Assembly: GCA_963575745.1 (NCBI GenBank)
Contig: CAUYUJ010018901.1
Location: 128,688-192,687, forward strand
DNA length: 64,000 nucleotides
Direction of reading: 5' to 3'
DNA from: Prorocentrum cordatum
Lineage: Eukaryota; Sar; Dinophyceae; Prorocentrales; Prorocentraceae
Shown: positions 1 to 9,830 of the stretch, piece after piece
Numbering within the stretch: the stretch's first letter is position 1
How the letters are laid out: every line of letters starts with the position of its first letter
Notes under the pieces: generated by a model
The model's database searches: none
Told to the model about the DNA's origin: nothing
What the model saw: the letters and a program-made list of their open reading frames with translations, nothing else
Translations under genes and position numbers: made by a program

Positions 1-560
1 CCAAGAACACGAAGTGGCCTACAATTGGCTCCGAGCATTCAAAATGTGGCCCGGGAGTGGTGTTCTGGGACACCCGAAGAACACTAAGTGGCTTACAGTT
101 GGCTTCGGGCATTCAAAATGTGGTCTGGGAATGGCGTTCTGGCAGCGCGAGAGCCCAGAAGTGGCGACAATTACAAAAATTAGATGACCCGCTCGGATTA
201 AAAACATGATCCGCGGGCCCCATAGGGAGGGGGCTCCCGCTTGAGACGTCCTCGCAATTCACTCACAAATATGGCCTGGGGATGGCGTTTTGGCAGCACG
301 AGTCCAAATGTGGCGACAATGACAGAAATTAGATGACCCGCTCGGATTAAAAACATGATCCGCGGGCCCCATAGGGAGGGGGCTCCCGCTTGAGACTTCC
401 GCGCAATTCACTCACAAATGTGGCCTGGGAATGGCGTCCTGGCCGCACGAGAGCCCAAACAATTGCGACAATTACAGGAATTGGATGACCCGCTCGGATT
501 AGTAACGTGATCCGCGGGCCCCATAGGGAGGGGGCTCCCGTTTGAGACTTCCTCGCAAAT
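1..560. repeat. Tandem repeat, about 150-bp unit (three copies) plus two 74-bp units
   Basis: The block GATGACCCGCTCGG followed by a shared GGGCCCCATAGGG segment recurs at 183, 332 and 484, giving periods of 149 and 152 bp. The first 150 bp hold two related shorter units that begin AGAACAC at 4 and 78 (period 74). Copies differ by a few percent. No coding capacity is seen; open frames here are repeat artefacts. Confidence 0.85.
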
Positions 561-574
561 CACTCACAGACGGG

Positions 575-790
575 GCCCAAGGCGAGTGAATGAGTGAAAG
601 ACTCACTGACTGACTGACTGACTGACTGACTGACTGACTGGTGATGATGACGATGATCGTCACACTCTCTCACGCGCACACTCATCACCATCATCATATG
701 TGAGTGTTGATGAATCAGTGAGTGAATGAGTGAGTGAGTGTGTGTGAGGGATGATGAGTGAATGAGTGAGGAATGAGTGATGATGATGAT
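575..790. repeat. Microsatellites: (ACTG)n, ATG/ATC and GAGT-type runs
   Basis: A pure (ACTG)n run covers about 603-640. It is followed by mixed GATGAT/CATCAT and GAGTGAGTG runs to about 790. Confidence 0.85.
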
Positions 791-849
791 GGTGGGTTCC
801 TGTTCCTGCGCGGGGTGTCCGGAGAAAACAAGAACCCCACTTTGGATGT

Positions 850-1330
850 GGGGAACAACAGCAACCACGAGAATAACACATGTGCATCGCCGCGGTAGCC
901 ACAGAAGTATTTGCTGGCGCCGTAGTAGTAGCTTGAGCATTTCTAGATTAGTAATAGCAACAGCCGCAACGATCATTAAAACACTGCGCATAGTGGAAGT
1001 AGCCTCCACAATAAGTGATGTTGAAATTGTGATCGCACTAGTAGTTGTAGTTGCATTGGAACCAGTAGCAGTAATGGTAACGATTGTAACCCATGGGAAT
1101 AAGAATAGTAGCATCAGCAATAACAAGTGTGGATGTAGTAACAATGATAGTAGCAGTTGTTGTAATATCAGCACCCGTAACCACAGCAATAACGATAACA
1201 ACACATGGGAATACCACTTGTTGTAGCACTGGGGACAGCAGCGGGAACGGTAGAGACAAATAGGAGTAGTAGCAGCTGCTATGGTTGTGGATGTTGTAGT
1301 AGTAGTTATTGTAAAAATTCCTTGGGACCC
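850..1330. repeat. Degenerate trinucleotide tract (GTA/AAT/AAC-like)
   Basis: A long stretch dominated by imperfect AGT, GTA, AAT and AAC triplets. It keeps frames open on both strands but shows no recognisable domain. A similar tract lies at 55.2-55.6 kb. Nothing is recognised in 1331-1435. Confidence 0.6.
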
Positions 1331-1435
1331 CCGAGAGTTCCTCAGGACAAAAGTCATCAGAAAGATTCAGAAGGATTACCACTCGGAGTGGTCCAAAGAT
1401 TCTCCAGGAGTCCTCAGAAATAAGTCGACGGATTA

Positions 1436-1745
1436 CCACTCGGACATCTACGAAAACTCCGAGCCGAAAAGCCGATCAACCGATAAACTGGTAAACCGAC
1501 AAGCCGATACAGTGGCAAACGGAGAAAAGTACCGATAGACCGATAAACCGATAAACTGACAAAGCCCTACTGCGCTGATATTCGGACACGATTGCGATGA
1601 ATCGGTTGATCGGTTGATCGGTATATGTGCAAATCGACCGATGAACCGATATAACCATATCGGCTTATCGGTCGATCTGCCGATATACCGATCAACTGAA
1701 ATAGTTGATCGGTTTATCGGTTGATCGGCTTATCGGTTTCATTTT
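1436..1745. repeat. ACCGATAAAC-type minisatellite in both orientations
   Basis: Short units such as ACCGATAAAC dominate to about 1560. From about 1600 the reverse complement (GGTTGATCGG, GTTTATCGG) appears, and the orientation alternates again near 1640 and 1690. The array can therefore fold back on itself. Confidence 0.7.
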
Positions 1746-1764
1746 CAGGTCCTGCGGCTGCCAT

Positions 1765-1897
1765 CCCTATAGGCCTATAACCCTATAGCCCTCTTGCCCA
1801 TTAGCGCAATAGCCCTGTAGCCCAAATGGCCCTATATCCCTATAGCCATATAGCCCTATAGCCCTACAGTTCTATAGCCCTATAGCCCTAACAGAAA
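1765..1897. repeat. CCCTATAGC minisatellite
   Basis: Imperfect 8- to 10-bp units built on CCCTATAG repeat through the interval. The unit is not the plant-type TTTAGGG telomere repeat that dinoflagellates use. Confidence 0.75.
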
Positions 1898-1924
1898 TTC
1901 GGAGTCAGGCTTTTCTCCGGTATG

Positions 1925-2660
1925 ATTTGAGAGGACCCCAGATCGGGACAGAATTGTGTCAGGGGATCGGGGCCAGGATTGCCTGGGCGGGTTGGTGTTT
2001 AATTGAGAGGACGCCAGATAGGGACAGAATTGTGTCAGGGGGCAGGGGTCAGGCCAGGGCAGGGGGCGTGTTGTATCCCCCAGAGGATACCAGATCGGGA
2101 CAGAATTGTGTCAGACTGCTGGGGGCCAGGCCAGGCAGAAGGGTTGTTATTTGTTTAAGAAGACACCAGATCGGGATAGAATTGTGTCGGGGGTCTTGGG
2201 CCACACATCCCTGGGGCTTGTTTATTCATTAAGAAAAACCATATCGGGGCGAACTGTGGACCGGGGCCAGGCCGGCCTGGAGACGTGTTGTTTGTTTGTA
2301 AGACACCAGATCGGGACAGAATTGTGTCAGGGGCCGCGGGGCCAGGCCTGGCAAAGGTGAGCTGTTGTTTCATTAAAAACCAGTTCTTAAAAAATTGTGT
2401 CATGGAGCCGGGCACAGGCCAAGAGGGAAATGTGTGTTTGTGTAAGACGACACCAAATCAGGACAGAACTGTGTCAGGGGACAGGGGCCCACCCAGGCAG
2501 GGGCGAGTTGGTGCTTGAACAATAACATACCAGATCGGAACTAGATTGTCCCAGGGAACCGAACCCAGCCTGCCCCGGGGATGTGTTGTTTGTCTAGAAT
2601 GGACACCACATCGGGGCAGAATTGTGCCAGGGGGCTGGGGCCAGGCCTGCCCGGGGGGTA
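1925..2660. repeat. Tandem repeat, about 75-bp unit, ten diverged copies
   Basis: The core CCAGATCGGGACAGAATTG, or close variants, recurs near 1935, 2014, 2091, 2166, 2236, 2307, 2384, 2454, 2531 and 2607. Each is followed by a GGGGCCAGGCC-like stretch. Copies are well diverged, so the array is old. Confidence 0.85.
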
Positions 2661-2663
2661 ATA

Positions 2664-2720
2664 CATTTATATATATATATATACACTAGAACCACGCGCA
2701 CGCTGCGCGCGCGCTTAGGT
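2664..2720. repeat. (TA)n and (CG)n runs
   Basis: A short (TA)n tract at about 2670-2685 is followed by a CG-alternating run at about 2695-2715. Between 2721 and about 3130 no gene or repeat is recognised. Confidence 0.7.
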
Positions 2721-3139
2721 TCTAGCACCCCCCAGACCTTGACAAGCTCACAGATGCACGCGTGCACGTAAACACAAATTGCTCTCACATGAAGTGAAGA
2801 GGTAGCAATCGCGCGGACCGAACAGAATCGGAATTCTGACAAGTATACACAGAGACGCATGCAATGCGAATCCGTATGACATGATCGTGGAAATGTCATG
2901 CAGTGGCTATGCAACGTATTGCAACTCAACGCAAACTACTGCAAGGATAAATGAAGCACAAATGACATGCAACGCAACGCTCTGCACATCAAAATTTGGA
3001 GCGGCCATTGGGATGTCGGCTCGTGCGATCGTTGATCCATCTTGTGCCACTCTGGGGCTTCTCTAAACGCTCGTTGTTCGGGTGTTGCGCGGCGTCGGCC
3101 GGAACTTCTCTTGGGGCCCTATCGTGGCTGAGTCGGGGC

Positions 3140-3590
3140 TGTCCTGGGGTGTGTGGGGGCCCAAGACGGCCCCAAACGCCCCGACTGCTCAAAGATCGCC
3201 CCAAAACGCCCTATGTGGCGTCCAGATGGCCCAAGAGGCCCCCCAGGTGTTCCAAGACGCCTCGAATATGCCTCCCAACAGGACCTGAAGAGGCACAACA
3301 CATTAATATGCCTCCCAACAGGACCTGAAGAGGCACAACACATTGATTTGCCCTCGACATTTCAAAGATTATGGCGTTCCCGAAGTCCCAGAGAACCCCA
3401 TGACGGCCCCAAAAGTGGCCCAAGAGAAGGAACACAAATCACAAATCGTAGCGTTCCGCCCCAAGAGGCCCCCAGGAGGCCCCAAGAGGCACCCCAGAGG
3501 CCCCAAAAGGCTGCAAGAAACCCCCAAGAGACCCCACAGCGACCCCACGAGGCTCCAAAACTGCCACCAGAAGGAGTCCGCGATGCAACA
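3140..3590. repeat. CCAAGAGGCCCC satellite, fold-back family, locus 1
   Basis: Imperfect 11- to 24-bp units built on CCAAGAGGCCCC run through the region. Inside is a 40-bp unit present twice (AATATGCCTCCC at 3265 and 3305). The same family occurs at 23.4-24.3, 56.5-57.1 and 63.2-63.8 kb. It lies just downstream of the last visible exon of the minus-strand gene at 3.7-5.1 kb. At 63 kb the family lies within an intron, so this copy may be intronic too. Confidence 0.75.
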
Positions 3591-3671
3591 GAGAATCAGG
3601 AGACTCATCTGAACGCTTCCTGCCGTGCTCGGAAAAGCACCCCGACAACAACGATATCAAACATTCGTCGC

Positions 3672-5075
3672 TCAATTGGGGTCGGCGGCAGAGGCGGCAG
3701 CCTTTAGATACTCTCTGAGAAAACGATCCACATACATTTGTACATTCGTCTCTGTTACTTGAAGTCGCTGTAAGCTTCCACCTCTAACCTGTTTCACCTC
3801 ATTTGCTAGCGACGCGTTCCCCATCAAAGCAAGCTCTGACAAATTGTCTAGAATGCAGATTGGCGCGCTGGGAGGAAATCGGCATGCCAAGACCTCAGTA
3901 TTATATAGCCAATCGAATGGCAACGGTTGCTGGCACGTTCCCCTGCTCGCTCTGCTGCACATCCAGTTATTGCCGCTCATGGAGGGGCCTATAACGAGGG
4001 TGCGATTCAACGCGGCCGCCAGAATGTGATAAGTAGCCAGGGCGAGTCGCTGGTTTGTCAGGCCTTGGGACACCTGGCCGAAAAGAAACCGAGGGCGATA
4101 TTTGACTGGAAGCTTGAACAACGGGCCGCAACGAAGCGCGCCGCTAGACTCGCAAAGGAAAGTCAAGTTCATTCCCCAGCCCGCTTCAGAATCGTCCTTG
4201 CGCCGCGCACACACCTGGAAGCCATCCGCCTCGACCACGAAACTGTCGACCGACTCCGAGAAGTCCGTGTTTGTCCGGCTCCCCTTGTCTGCGGCTTCGG
4301 CCCGGCAATGGACAGGCACGGGAAGCATGACGCACTTCCGCGGCTCTTTGCTGGGTCCAATCCGCACCTCCACTTTCCGTGCCTGTGCCGCACTCCTGGC
4401 GGCGAAATAGCTGCTGTCCAAAAAAGCCTCGGCCGCCAAGGACGCCCGCTCCGTCGCAGGAACGGACGCAGGCCTCGCAACGCTGTTGCCCGACATTGGC
4501 GCTGACGTCAGTTCTGCCGCCAGAGCGGCTGTTGACCCCGACGCGAATGATGGAACGGACGCCAACCCTGCGGAGCTATTGCCTGACAACGGAGCAGACG
4601 ATTGCTCTTGTTTTCCAAAAAACGTTTGCACGCCGCTAGATTCGCAAAAGAAAATCAAGTTCATTCCCCAGCCCGCTTCAGCAGCGTCCTTGCGCCGCAC
4701 ACAAACCTGGAAACCATCCGCCTCGACCACGAAACTGTCGACCGACTCCGAAAAGTCCGTGTTTGTCCGGCTCCCCTTGTCTGCGGCTTCGGCCCGGCAA
4801 TGGACAGGCACGGGAAGCATGACGCACTTCCGCGGCTCTTTGCTGGGTCCAATCCGCACCTCCACTTTCTGCGCCGATGCCATGCTCCTGTTGTCGACAG
4901 CACTGCCCTTTAGAAAAGCCTCGGGCGCCTCAGTCGTGGGAGCGGATGCTGGCCCCGCATCGCTGCTGCCCGACACTGATGCCGCACTGGGCTGGTGAAG
5001 TTTCAGATCTTCAAAATACGGGTTTGTCGCCGCAAAGAGCAGCAGCGCGAGCAATAAGAAAAACAACGCACGCAT
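3672..5075 (-). CDS. Secretory type II membrane protein with O-fucosyltransferase-like N-terminal region (probably 3' incomplete)
   Basis: The chosen ATG (5075) opens a protein of about 467 residues. It starts with a hydrophobic signal-anchor (MRALFFLLLALLLFAA), typical of Golgi glycosyltransferases. A low-complexity Ser/Ala/Pro stem then carries two almost identical modules of about 80 residues, each beginning KVEVRIGPS. The last 110 residues contain GQVSQGLTNQRLALA and LNRTLVIGP. These match the start of GDP-fucose O-fucosyltransferase folds, where a G-x-x-x-N-Q-R motif sits in the donor-binding part. The family domain is usually about 300 residues, so this reading is cut short. A GTATCT donor at 3711 would give an intron into the adjacent satellite. 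The frame is open upstream of the ATG, but the SL relic at 5159-5177 marks an old mRNA 5' end and fits this start. Function is inferred from the motif alone. Confidence 0.6.
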   Translation of the reverse strand: MRALFFLLLALLLFAATNPYFEDLKLHQPSAASVSGSSDAGPASAPTTEAPEAFLKGSAVDNRSMASAQKVEVRIGPSKEPRKCVMLPVPVHCRAEAADKGSRTNTDFSESVDSFVVEADGFQVCVRRKDAAEAGWGMNLIFFCESSGVQTFFGKQEQSSAPLSGNSSAGLASVPSFASGSTAALAAELTSAPMSGNSVARPASVPATERASLAAEAFLDSSYFAARSAAQARKVEVRIGPSKEPRKCVMLPVPVHCRAEAADKGSRTNTDFSESVDSFVVEADGFQVCARRKDDSEAGWGMNLTFLCESSGALRCGPLFKLPVKYRPRFLFGQVSQGLTNQRLALATYHILAAALNRTLVIGPSMSGNNWMCSRASRGTCQQPLPFDWLYNTEVLACRFPPSAPICILDNLSELALMGNASLANEVKQVRGGSLQRLQVTETNVQMYVDRFLREYLKAAASAADPN

Positions 5076-5158
5076 TGTTGGGTAACTTGATGCGGGACGC
5101 GGCGTGAGGGCGGCCGGGCGCCATGGCGTTGGCTTCCAAGCCAACATGAGGGACTGAT

Positions 5159-5177
5159 CTTGAGCCAAAACGGCGAC
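5159..5177 (-). other. Spliced-leader relic upstream of the fucosyltransferase-like gene
   Basis: The minus strand reads GCCGTTTTGGCTCAAG, which matches 15 of 16 bases at the 3' end of the dinoflagellate spliced leader (GCCATTTTGGCTCAAG). It lies 84 bp upstream of the ATG at 5075, in the right orientation. In dinoflagellates such relics are known as marks of trans-spliced mRNAs copied back into the genome. Confidence 0.7.
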
Positions 5178-5765
5178 CTGCTTTCGACGCACAGCCCGGC
5201 CAAGCAAGAGTAAGAGCCGGTGCGGCAATCAGGGACTACAAACTGGGATTACGAGTGAGCTCTTGCCGTGACGACGCCGGAATCGGTTTCTGACATCGCC
5301 TGGAACGACGTTCAACACTGAACGACGACCCTCAGCCCTCAACCAGAAGAGCGACCTCCCATGCATCAGCCGGCACTGTGGACCACACCGCACTGCCACC
5401 AACCTTGAACGACCTCTGCCCTCGCAGGTCCCCAGAAGCTGTCGACCCCATTGTGAGGGGGGAAACATCGATCTAGAATCGGCGATACTTCGCCGATAGA
5501 TCCGCGACAGGCCCACGTACCTGGGCGGGGTGGGCTCTCGGACCCCTGTCGGCGATCAGTGGGCGATCGCAGGCCGATGCGCCACCCCCTGAGCCCCTCC
5601 CATCCTAGCTTGGCGGCGCGCAGAGAGGGGGGAGTGGGAAGGGGGAAGGCTTCTTGGAAGGACACTGCTTCTGAGTAGGCGCCGGCCTTGCATCCCTGCT
5701 TTTCCTCCTCCTCCTCCTCCTCCTCTTCCTCCTCCTCCTCCTCCTCCTCCTCCACCTCCTCCCAT
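5178..5765. other. No gene recognised; contains a (CCT)n tract
   Basis: Nothing coding is supported in 5178-5690. A (CCT)n polypyrimidine run covers about 5701-5762. It is followed by T8 at about 5766-5773, which may be the A-tail of the minus-strand LINE that starts here. Confidence 0.5.
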
Positions 5766-5880
5766 TTTTTTTGCGGTTTGCGGTCAGAGCTGGTAGCGCT
5801 GGGGTCAGCGCCGCTCGATGTCCTGCCACAACTTGCGCATTGCCGTTTCGCAATCCCAGGAGCTCCGACAGAGGGGGGCA

Positions 5881-6790
5881 CTACAGGCACAGCTTTACTA
5901 TGTCCTGCACTCCTCTTAGGAGCTGAGTCGCTGCACAGAGCGCCGCGGACGTGATAGAGGTATGGAGGGGGAGGGGGAAGGAGTGAAAAGCAACATCTTC
6001 ATACCACTGCTGGGCACAATATGGAGGAAAAGAAGAGCCTGGAAGGACACTACTCACGTACACGTCACATACCCATCCTGCACCAACTCCTTCAGTCGAG
6101 ACACCCCCGTCAAAGGCACCTCGAATCCCCGATATTGTGATAGTCTTCTGTTGACATGCTTTGATAAAACTCAAATCGAAGACTCGTTCCTGTCGTCCCC
6201 TCCTCGCATTCCAAGTCATCCGATCCGCCCTTGTGTTGCCTTCTCTGCACACCCATTTCCAGATATCATGGCCTGCGCTCGGTGGGATAATCCCCGATGT
6301 CGTTGTAAGAAGATATAGCAAGTTAGATACATCCGCAACTTCATTCATATAAGTAAGACTTTTAGTGTTATACATGCCAGTCAGCCAATTCACAACCACA
6401 TGAGAGTCCCCACTTAACTCCATAGAAACATAACCTGGATAAAATTCCCAAATGGACGGCCTTTTTTCGCATATTGTTGCCAATCTCCTGGAGGTCTCAA
6501 TGTTCTTGGGGTGCAAGGGGTCCGTGGACATCTCCTCGTCCTCCTCTTTCCTCACATGTATGTTGTTGTTTTAGAGCACGAAATACGGGAACATCTGCTC
6601 GTAGTTTTCAAGCTCTCGGAGCGCCTGACAGCAGAATTCTGCCCATCCTTTTCTCCGACCACTCAAGATGGCCTCTCCACCAGAACTCACCTCCCACGGA
6701 TTCGAAGATGCTAGCCCAGGAGTGGAAAGCCAGACGATGAGCACCGTTGAGAGAGCGTGATCCACCGCCGCTTTACTGTGGAAAATTGCC
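5881..6790 (-). pseudogene. LINE RNase H region (one C-terminal half followed by a second N-terminal half)
   Basis: The first part resembles the C-terminal half of an RNase H, with GDSHVVVNWL and then REGNTRADRMTWNARRG. The second part resembles the N-terminal half of another RNase H, with GAFDGG, GAGWVCD and a helix AALCAATQLL. Upstream in the same frame, a conserved-looking segment (6790-6576, ending EQMFPYFVL) is separated by one TAA at about 6573. The domain therefore belongs to the LINE reading frame and was split by a nonsense mutation. Alternation of two RNase H halves may be normal for this family or may reflect a rearrangement. Confidence 0.6.
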
Positions 6791-6794
6791 AACC

Positions 6795-7862
6795 TTTTCC
6801 TCCCGAACCCGGGGGTCTCCCCCCCCCCCTTCCGAAAATCCCCCCCCCCCCTGCCGAACCCCTCCCCCCCTCCCCCCCCCCCCTCCTCCCGGAAAAAACG
6901 CTCCCCCATTCCTAACCCACTCCCCCCCCCCCCTCCCCCGAAAACCGGGGGGGTCACTACCGGTTCGAACCCCTCCCCCCCCCCACCCCTCCGGATCCGG
7001 AAAACCGGGGGGGGGTCACTACCGGTTGGACCCTCCCCCCCCCCCGCGAAAACCGGAGGGGGGCCACTACCGGTTCGACCCCCCCCCCACGCACCGCCAG
7101 CAAACGACTCCCGGTCCCTACCACCGCTCGCATCACATCCCCCACTGTTGTTCCCAGCACCACTGTCCTCACCACCACTGTCCCCACTGGTTCCACCACC
7201 GTCCCTATTGTCCCCACCAATGCCCCCACCACTGTCGCACTGTCCCCACTGTTCCCACAACTGTTCCCACCACGGTTCCACTCTCCCCACTGTCTCCACG
7301 GACCCAACCACTGCCTATCCCCACTGTCCCCACTGTCCCACTGACTCCTCCGCTGTCCCACTGAGCTGTCCCACTGTTTCCACCACTGTCCCCACTGTCC
7401 CCACCACTGTCCCCACTGTACCTCTGTCCCATTGTCCCACCGCCGTCCTCGCCACCGCCTTTACCAGTGTCCCCACCACCATTGTACCCTCCACTGTCCC
7501 AGTACTTCCACCTCATTCCCACTGTCCCCACACCACTGTCCCCACCACCACCGTTCCCATCACTGTCCACTGTCCCCCCTGTTCCCACCATTGTCCCCAC
7601 CACTGTCCCCACCGCTACCGTCCCCACCACTGTCCCACTGTCCCCCCACTGTCCCCACCACTGTCCGCACCCCCACTCGGTTTTCGAAGGGGGGGGGGGG
7701 TTCGAACCGGCAGTGACCCCCCCCCCCTTTCATGATGAGCTGGGGGGGGGGGAGGGGTTCGAACCGGCAGTGACCCCCCTCAGTTTTCCGGAGGGGGGGG
7801 GGGGGAGGGGTTCGAACCGGTAGTGACCCCCCCCGGTTTTCCGCCAGCAGCGAAAGACCACG
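6795..7862. repeat. GC-rich minisatellite with inverted flanks inserted in the LINE
   Basis: The left part (about 6800-7090) repeats a unit of about 50 bp: GGAAAACCGGGGGG, GTCACTACCGGTTCGAAC, then a C-run. The right part (about 7670-7862) carries the reverse complement (GGTTCGAACCGGCAGTGAC, then CCGGTTTTCC). Between them, 7100-7670 is a CCCCACTGTCCCCACCA minisatellite. The LINE frame resumes on both sides, so this is an insertion or expansion within the element. Long open frames here are translation of low-complexity DNA. Confidence 0.75.
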
Positions 7863-8525
7863 CTCTTTCGCACCGTTCGAACGACCGCCACTGCGACTGA
7901 TCTCACGAGCTTGCTGGGTTCCAAGATACTCGATAAACATGTCCAACGCCTGCGTCCAAGCAACATTTCCCACGAGCATCAGAGTACGAGCCTGCAGGTG
8001 TGCGTTGAGGATTGCCGACTTCTCCGTCTTCAGGGCTCGCGGAGCAGGCTTGTGATCAAGATTTTCTTTTAGCCTCTGAGTGTTGCCTGAGAGTTGGGTC
8101 CTCGTTTTCTTCAGACCCGCACATTGGGTTGGGCCCCCCTCATCTTGACGTCTCCTTTTGGCGCCCTGTCTTCCCTCCTCCTTCGCCTCCTGCATCATCC
8201 TCGTATGTCGTTGTCGCCGATTCTCTGGCATTGGGGCCTCCTCCTCCAACTCCTCCTGCATGCTGTTGATGCGTGGGGACGTGGAAGCGGTAGAAGGGCA
8301 GGGTAAAAGGGGTGGAGGTGGTGGAAGTACATGACATAGGGAATCCGATATATCCTTCGCCCACTCCCACTGTTTGCGAAGTACTCTTTGAACGAGACTC
8401 TCTCGCCCTGTCCGATGAAGCAACGCTCTCCCTGCTCGGATCCTACGCGTCATCAAAAGAGTCAAGTTTTCATCCCGTCGTTTCGACCGCCACGACATTT
8501 TGGCCAATACCCCCCCCACCCCTTG
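7863..8525 (-). pseudogene. LINE post-reverse-transcriptase region
   Basis: A minus-strand frame begins at about 8519 (WRSKRRDENLTLLMTRRI) and ends against the minisatellite insertion (QALDMFIEYLGTQQAR, then ERGLSLLAE). The Lys/Arg-rich middle (KRRRQDEGG) resembles connectors between RT and RNase H in long LINE proteins. No catalytic motif can be named. Assignment rests on position and frame between the RT and RNase H parts. Confidence 0.45.
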
Positions 8526-8661
8526 CGCGAATGAACTCGAGGCTGTTGGACTCTATCGCGGCCCCTTCGATGCCATAGAGAAAGCACGCTTGCACACGAC
8601 TACAGCATCGAACAATATTTTTGCTGAGCGGCAGGGACCGATCATAGTAGTAGCTTTTATC

Positions 8662-9800
8662 TCACCAGAGTGTTTTCTCAGCTAGCTCCCACCTGTGATG
8701 TATGTCATCATGTTCCCGAAAACGTTTGTCTATCCTGACCCCCAAGACGTCCATGACTTGCACGCGCGGTAATTCAACAGATGGATATATGTTGTCAACA
8801 ACCAAGCTACCCTCAACATCTGGCGATACAGTGTTCATATACATGAGTGACTCCTTTTTCCAATCAAAGCCGTGTCGCATCAGCGCTGTCGTCATCTCTG
8901 TGATCATTATCTCCAGCTGGTCATCCGAAACTGCAAAAAGAAATACGTTGTCAGCCCACAACATGTTAATAATTTCCCAGTCGTTTGGCGCTCCAACTGT
9001 TCCCAGAGGGCACCCCAGGTCACGTTCAAACCATCCAGCACACACCGGCTCAAAAATCATGATGCTGACGAGGACCCACAACATTGGGGCTTCGATCGAT
9101 CCAGTTCTGATACAACTTTCCCAAGGAATATGGGGCGTCTCGATCTCCTGAAAACGAAGTGTGGTCATGTTATTGGCATATCCGTCGAGCACTGCATATG
9201 CCAAATTTGGGTTGACATTGGAAAACTGCATAGCCTCTGCCGCGCAAGGCATGGTGAAATTGTCGAAGGCTCTGGCGACATCAAGCGACGCCCAAGACAG
9301 CGAGTACGATTTGCCCCACATGGCCGCGTGCCTCACAAGGTTCTTGAGGCCACTCGTCACCTCATGGGTTCTCCTTCCAGGCATGAATCCATATAATTGA
9401 CAGTGCTTATGGCTATCAATCGATCTGACATGCCTTTCCAAAAGCTGTGCTAGACAACTGCTATACCACTTGCGGAATACACTTAGAAGTACAATGGCTC
9501 CTGTTTCTGCGAAACAAAGGGCCCATTCATTTTGGGGAGTAACGTGACGCAAAGCATTCTCCATTCTTGAGAAGTGACAGATCTCCTGGCCAAGAGCTTG
9601 TGAAAGGCTTGTAATATTATACACAGAGATGTCCAAGGTAAAGCTTTGAGCAGAGATGCACCGATACCGTCCACTCCCACTGCCCTCCCCATATTTAATC
9701 TCGCCCTGGCCCGAAGCAATAGCCCCATGGTAATCGGATTTCCACAGAGAGATGTAGCCTCGGCCTCCTGGAGTAACTTCCGACCACACTCATCATTGGC
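8662..9800 (-). pseudogene. LINE reverse transcriptase
   Basis: The RT palm is recognisable: YGFMPGRRTHEVT (region before motif A), ASLDVARAFDNF (motif A, catalytic Asp), RTGSIEAPMLWVLV (motif B region) and INMLWADNVFLFA (motif C). Motif C reads WADN instead of the usual YADD or FADD. The upstream piece with LLPKMNGPF lies in another frame (9728-9483), showing a frameshift at about 9490-9500. This copy is not translatable as one protein. Confidence 0.75.
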
Positions 9801-9830
9801 AATCTTCTGGGAGCTGTCCGCGCATCGGTT

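Noticed and set aside
1765-1897. Possible interstitial telomere (CCCTA words)
   Set aside because: The unit is CCCTATAG(C), not CCCTAAA, and is too degenerate.
8480-8515. SL-like CATTTTGGC on the plus strand
   Set aside because: Only nine matching bases, inside LINE coding sequence of the opposite strand, with no gene downstream.
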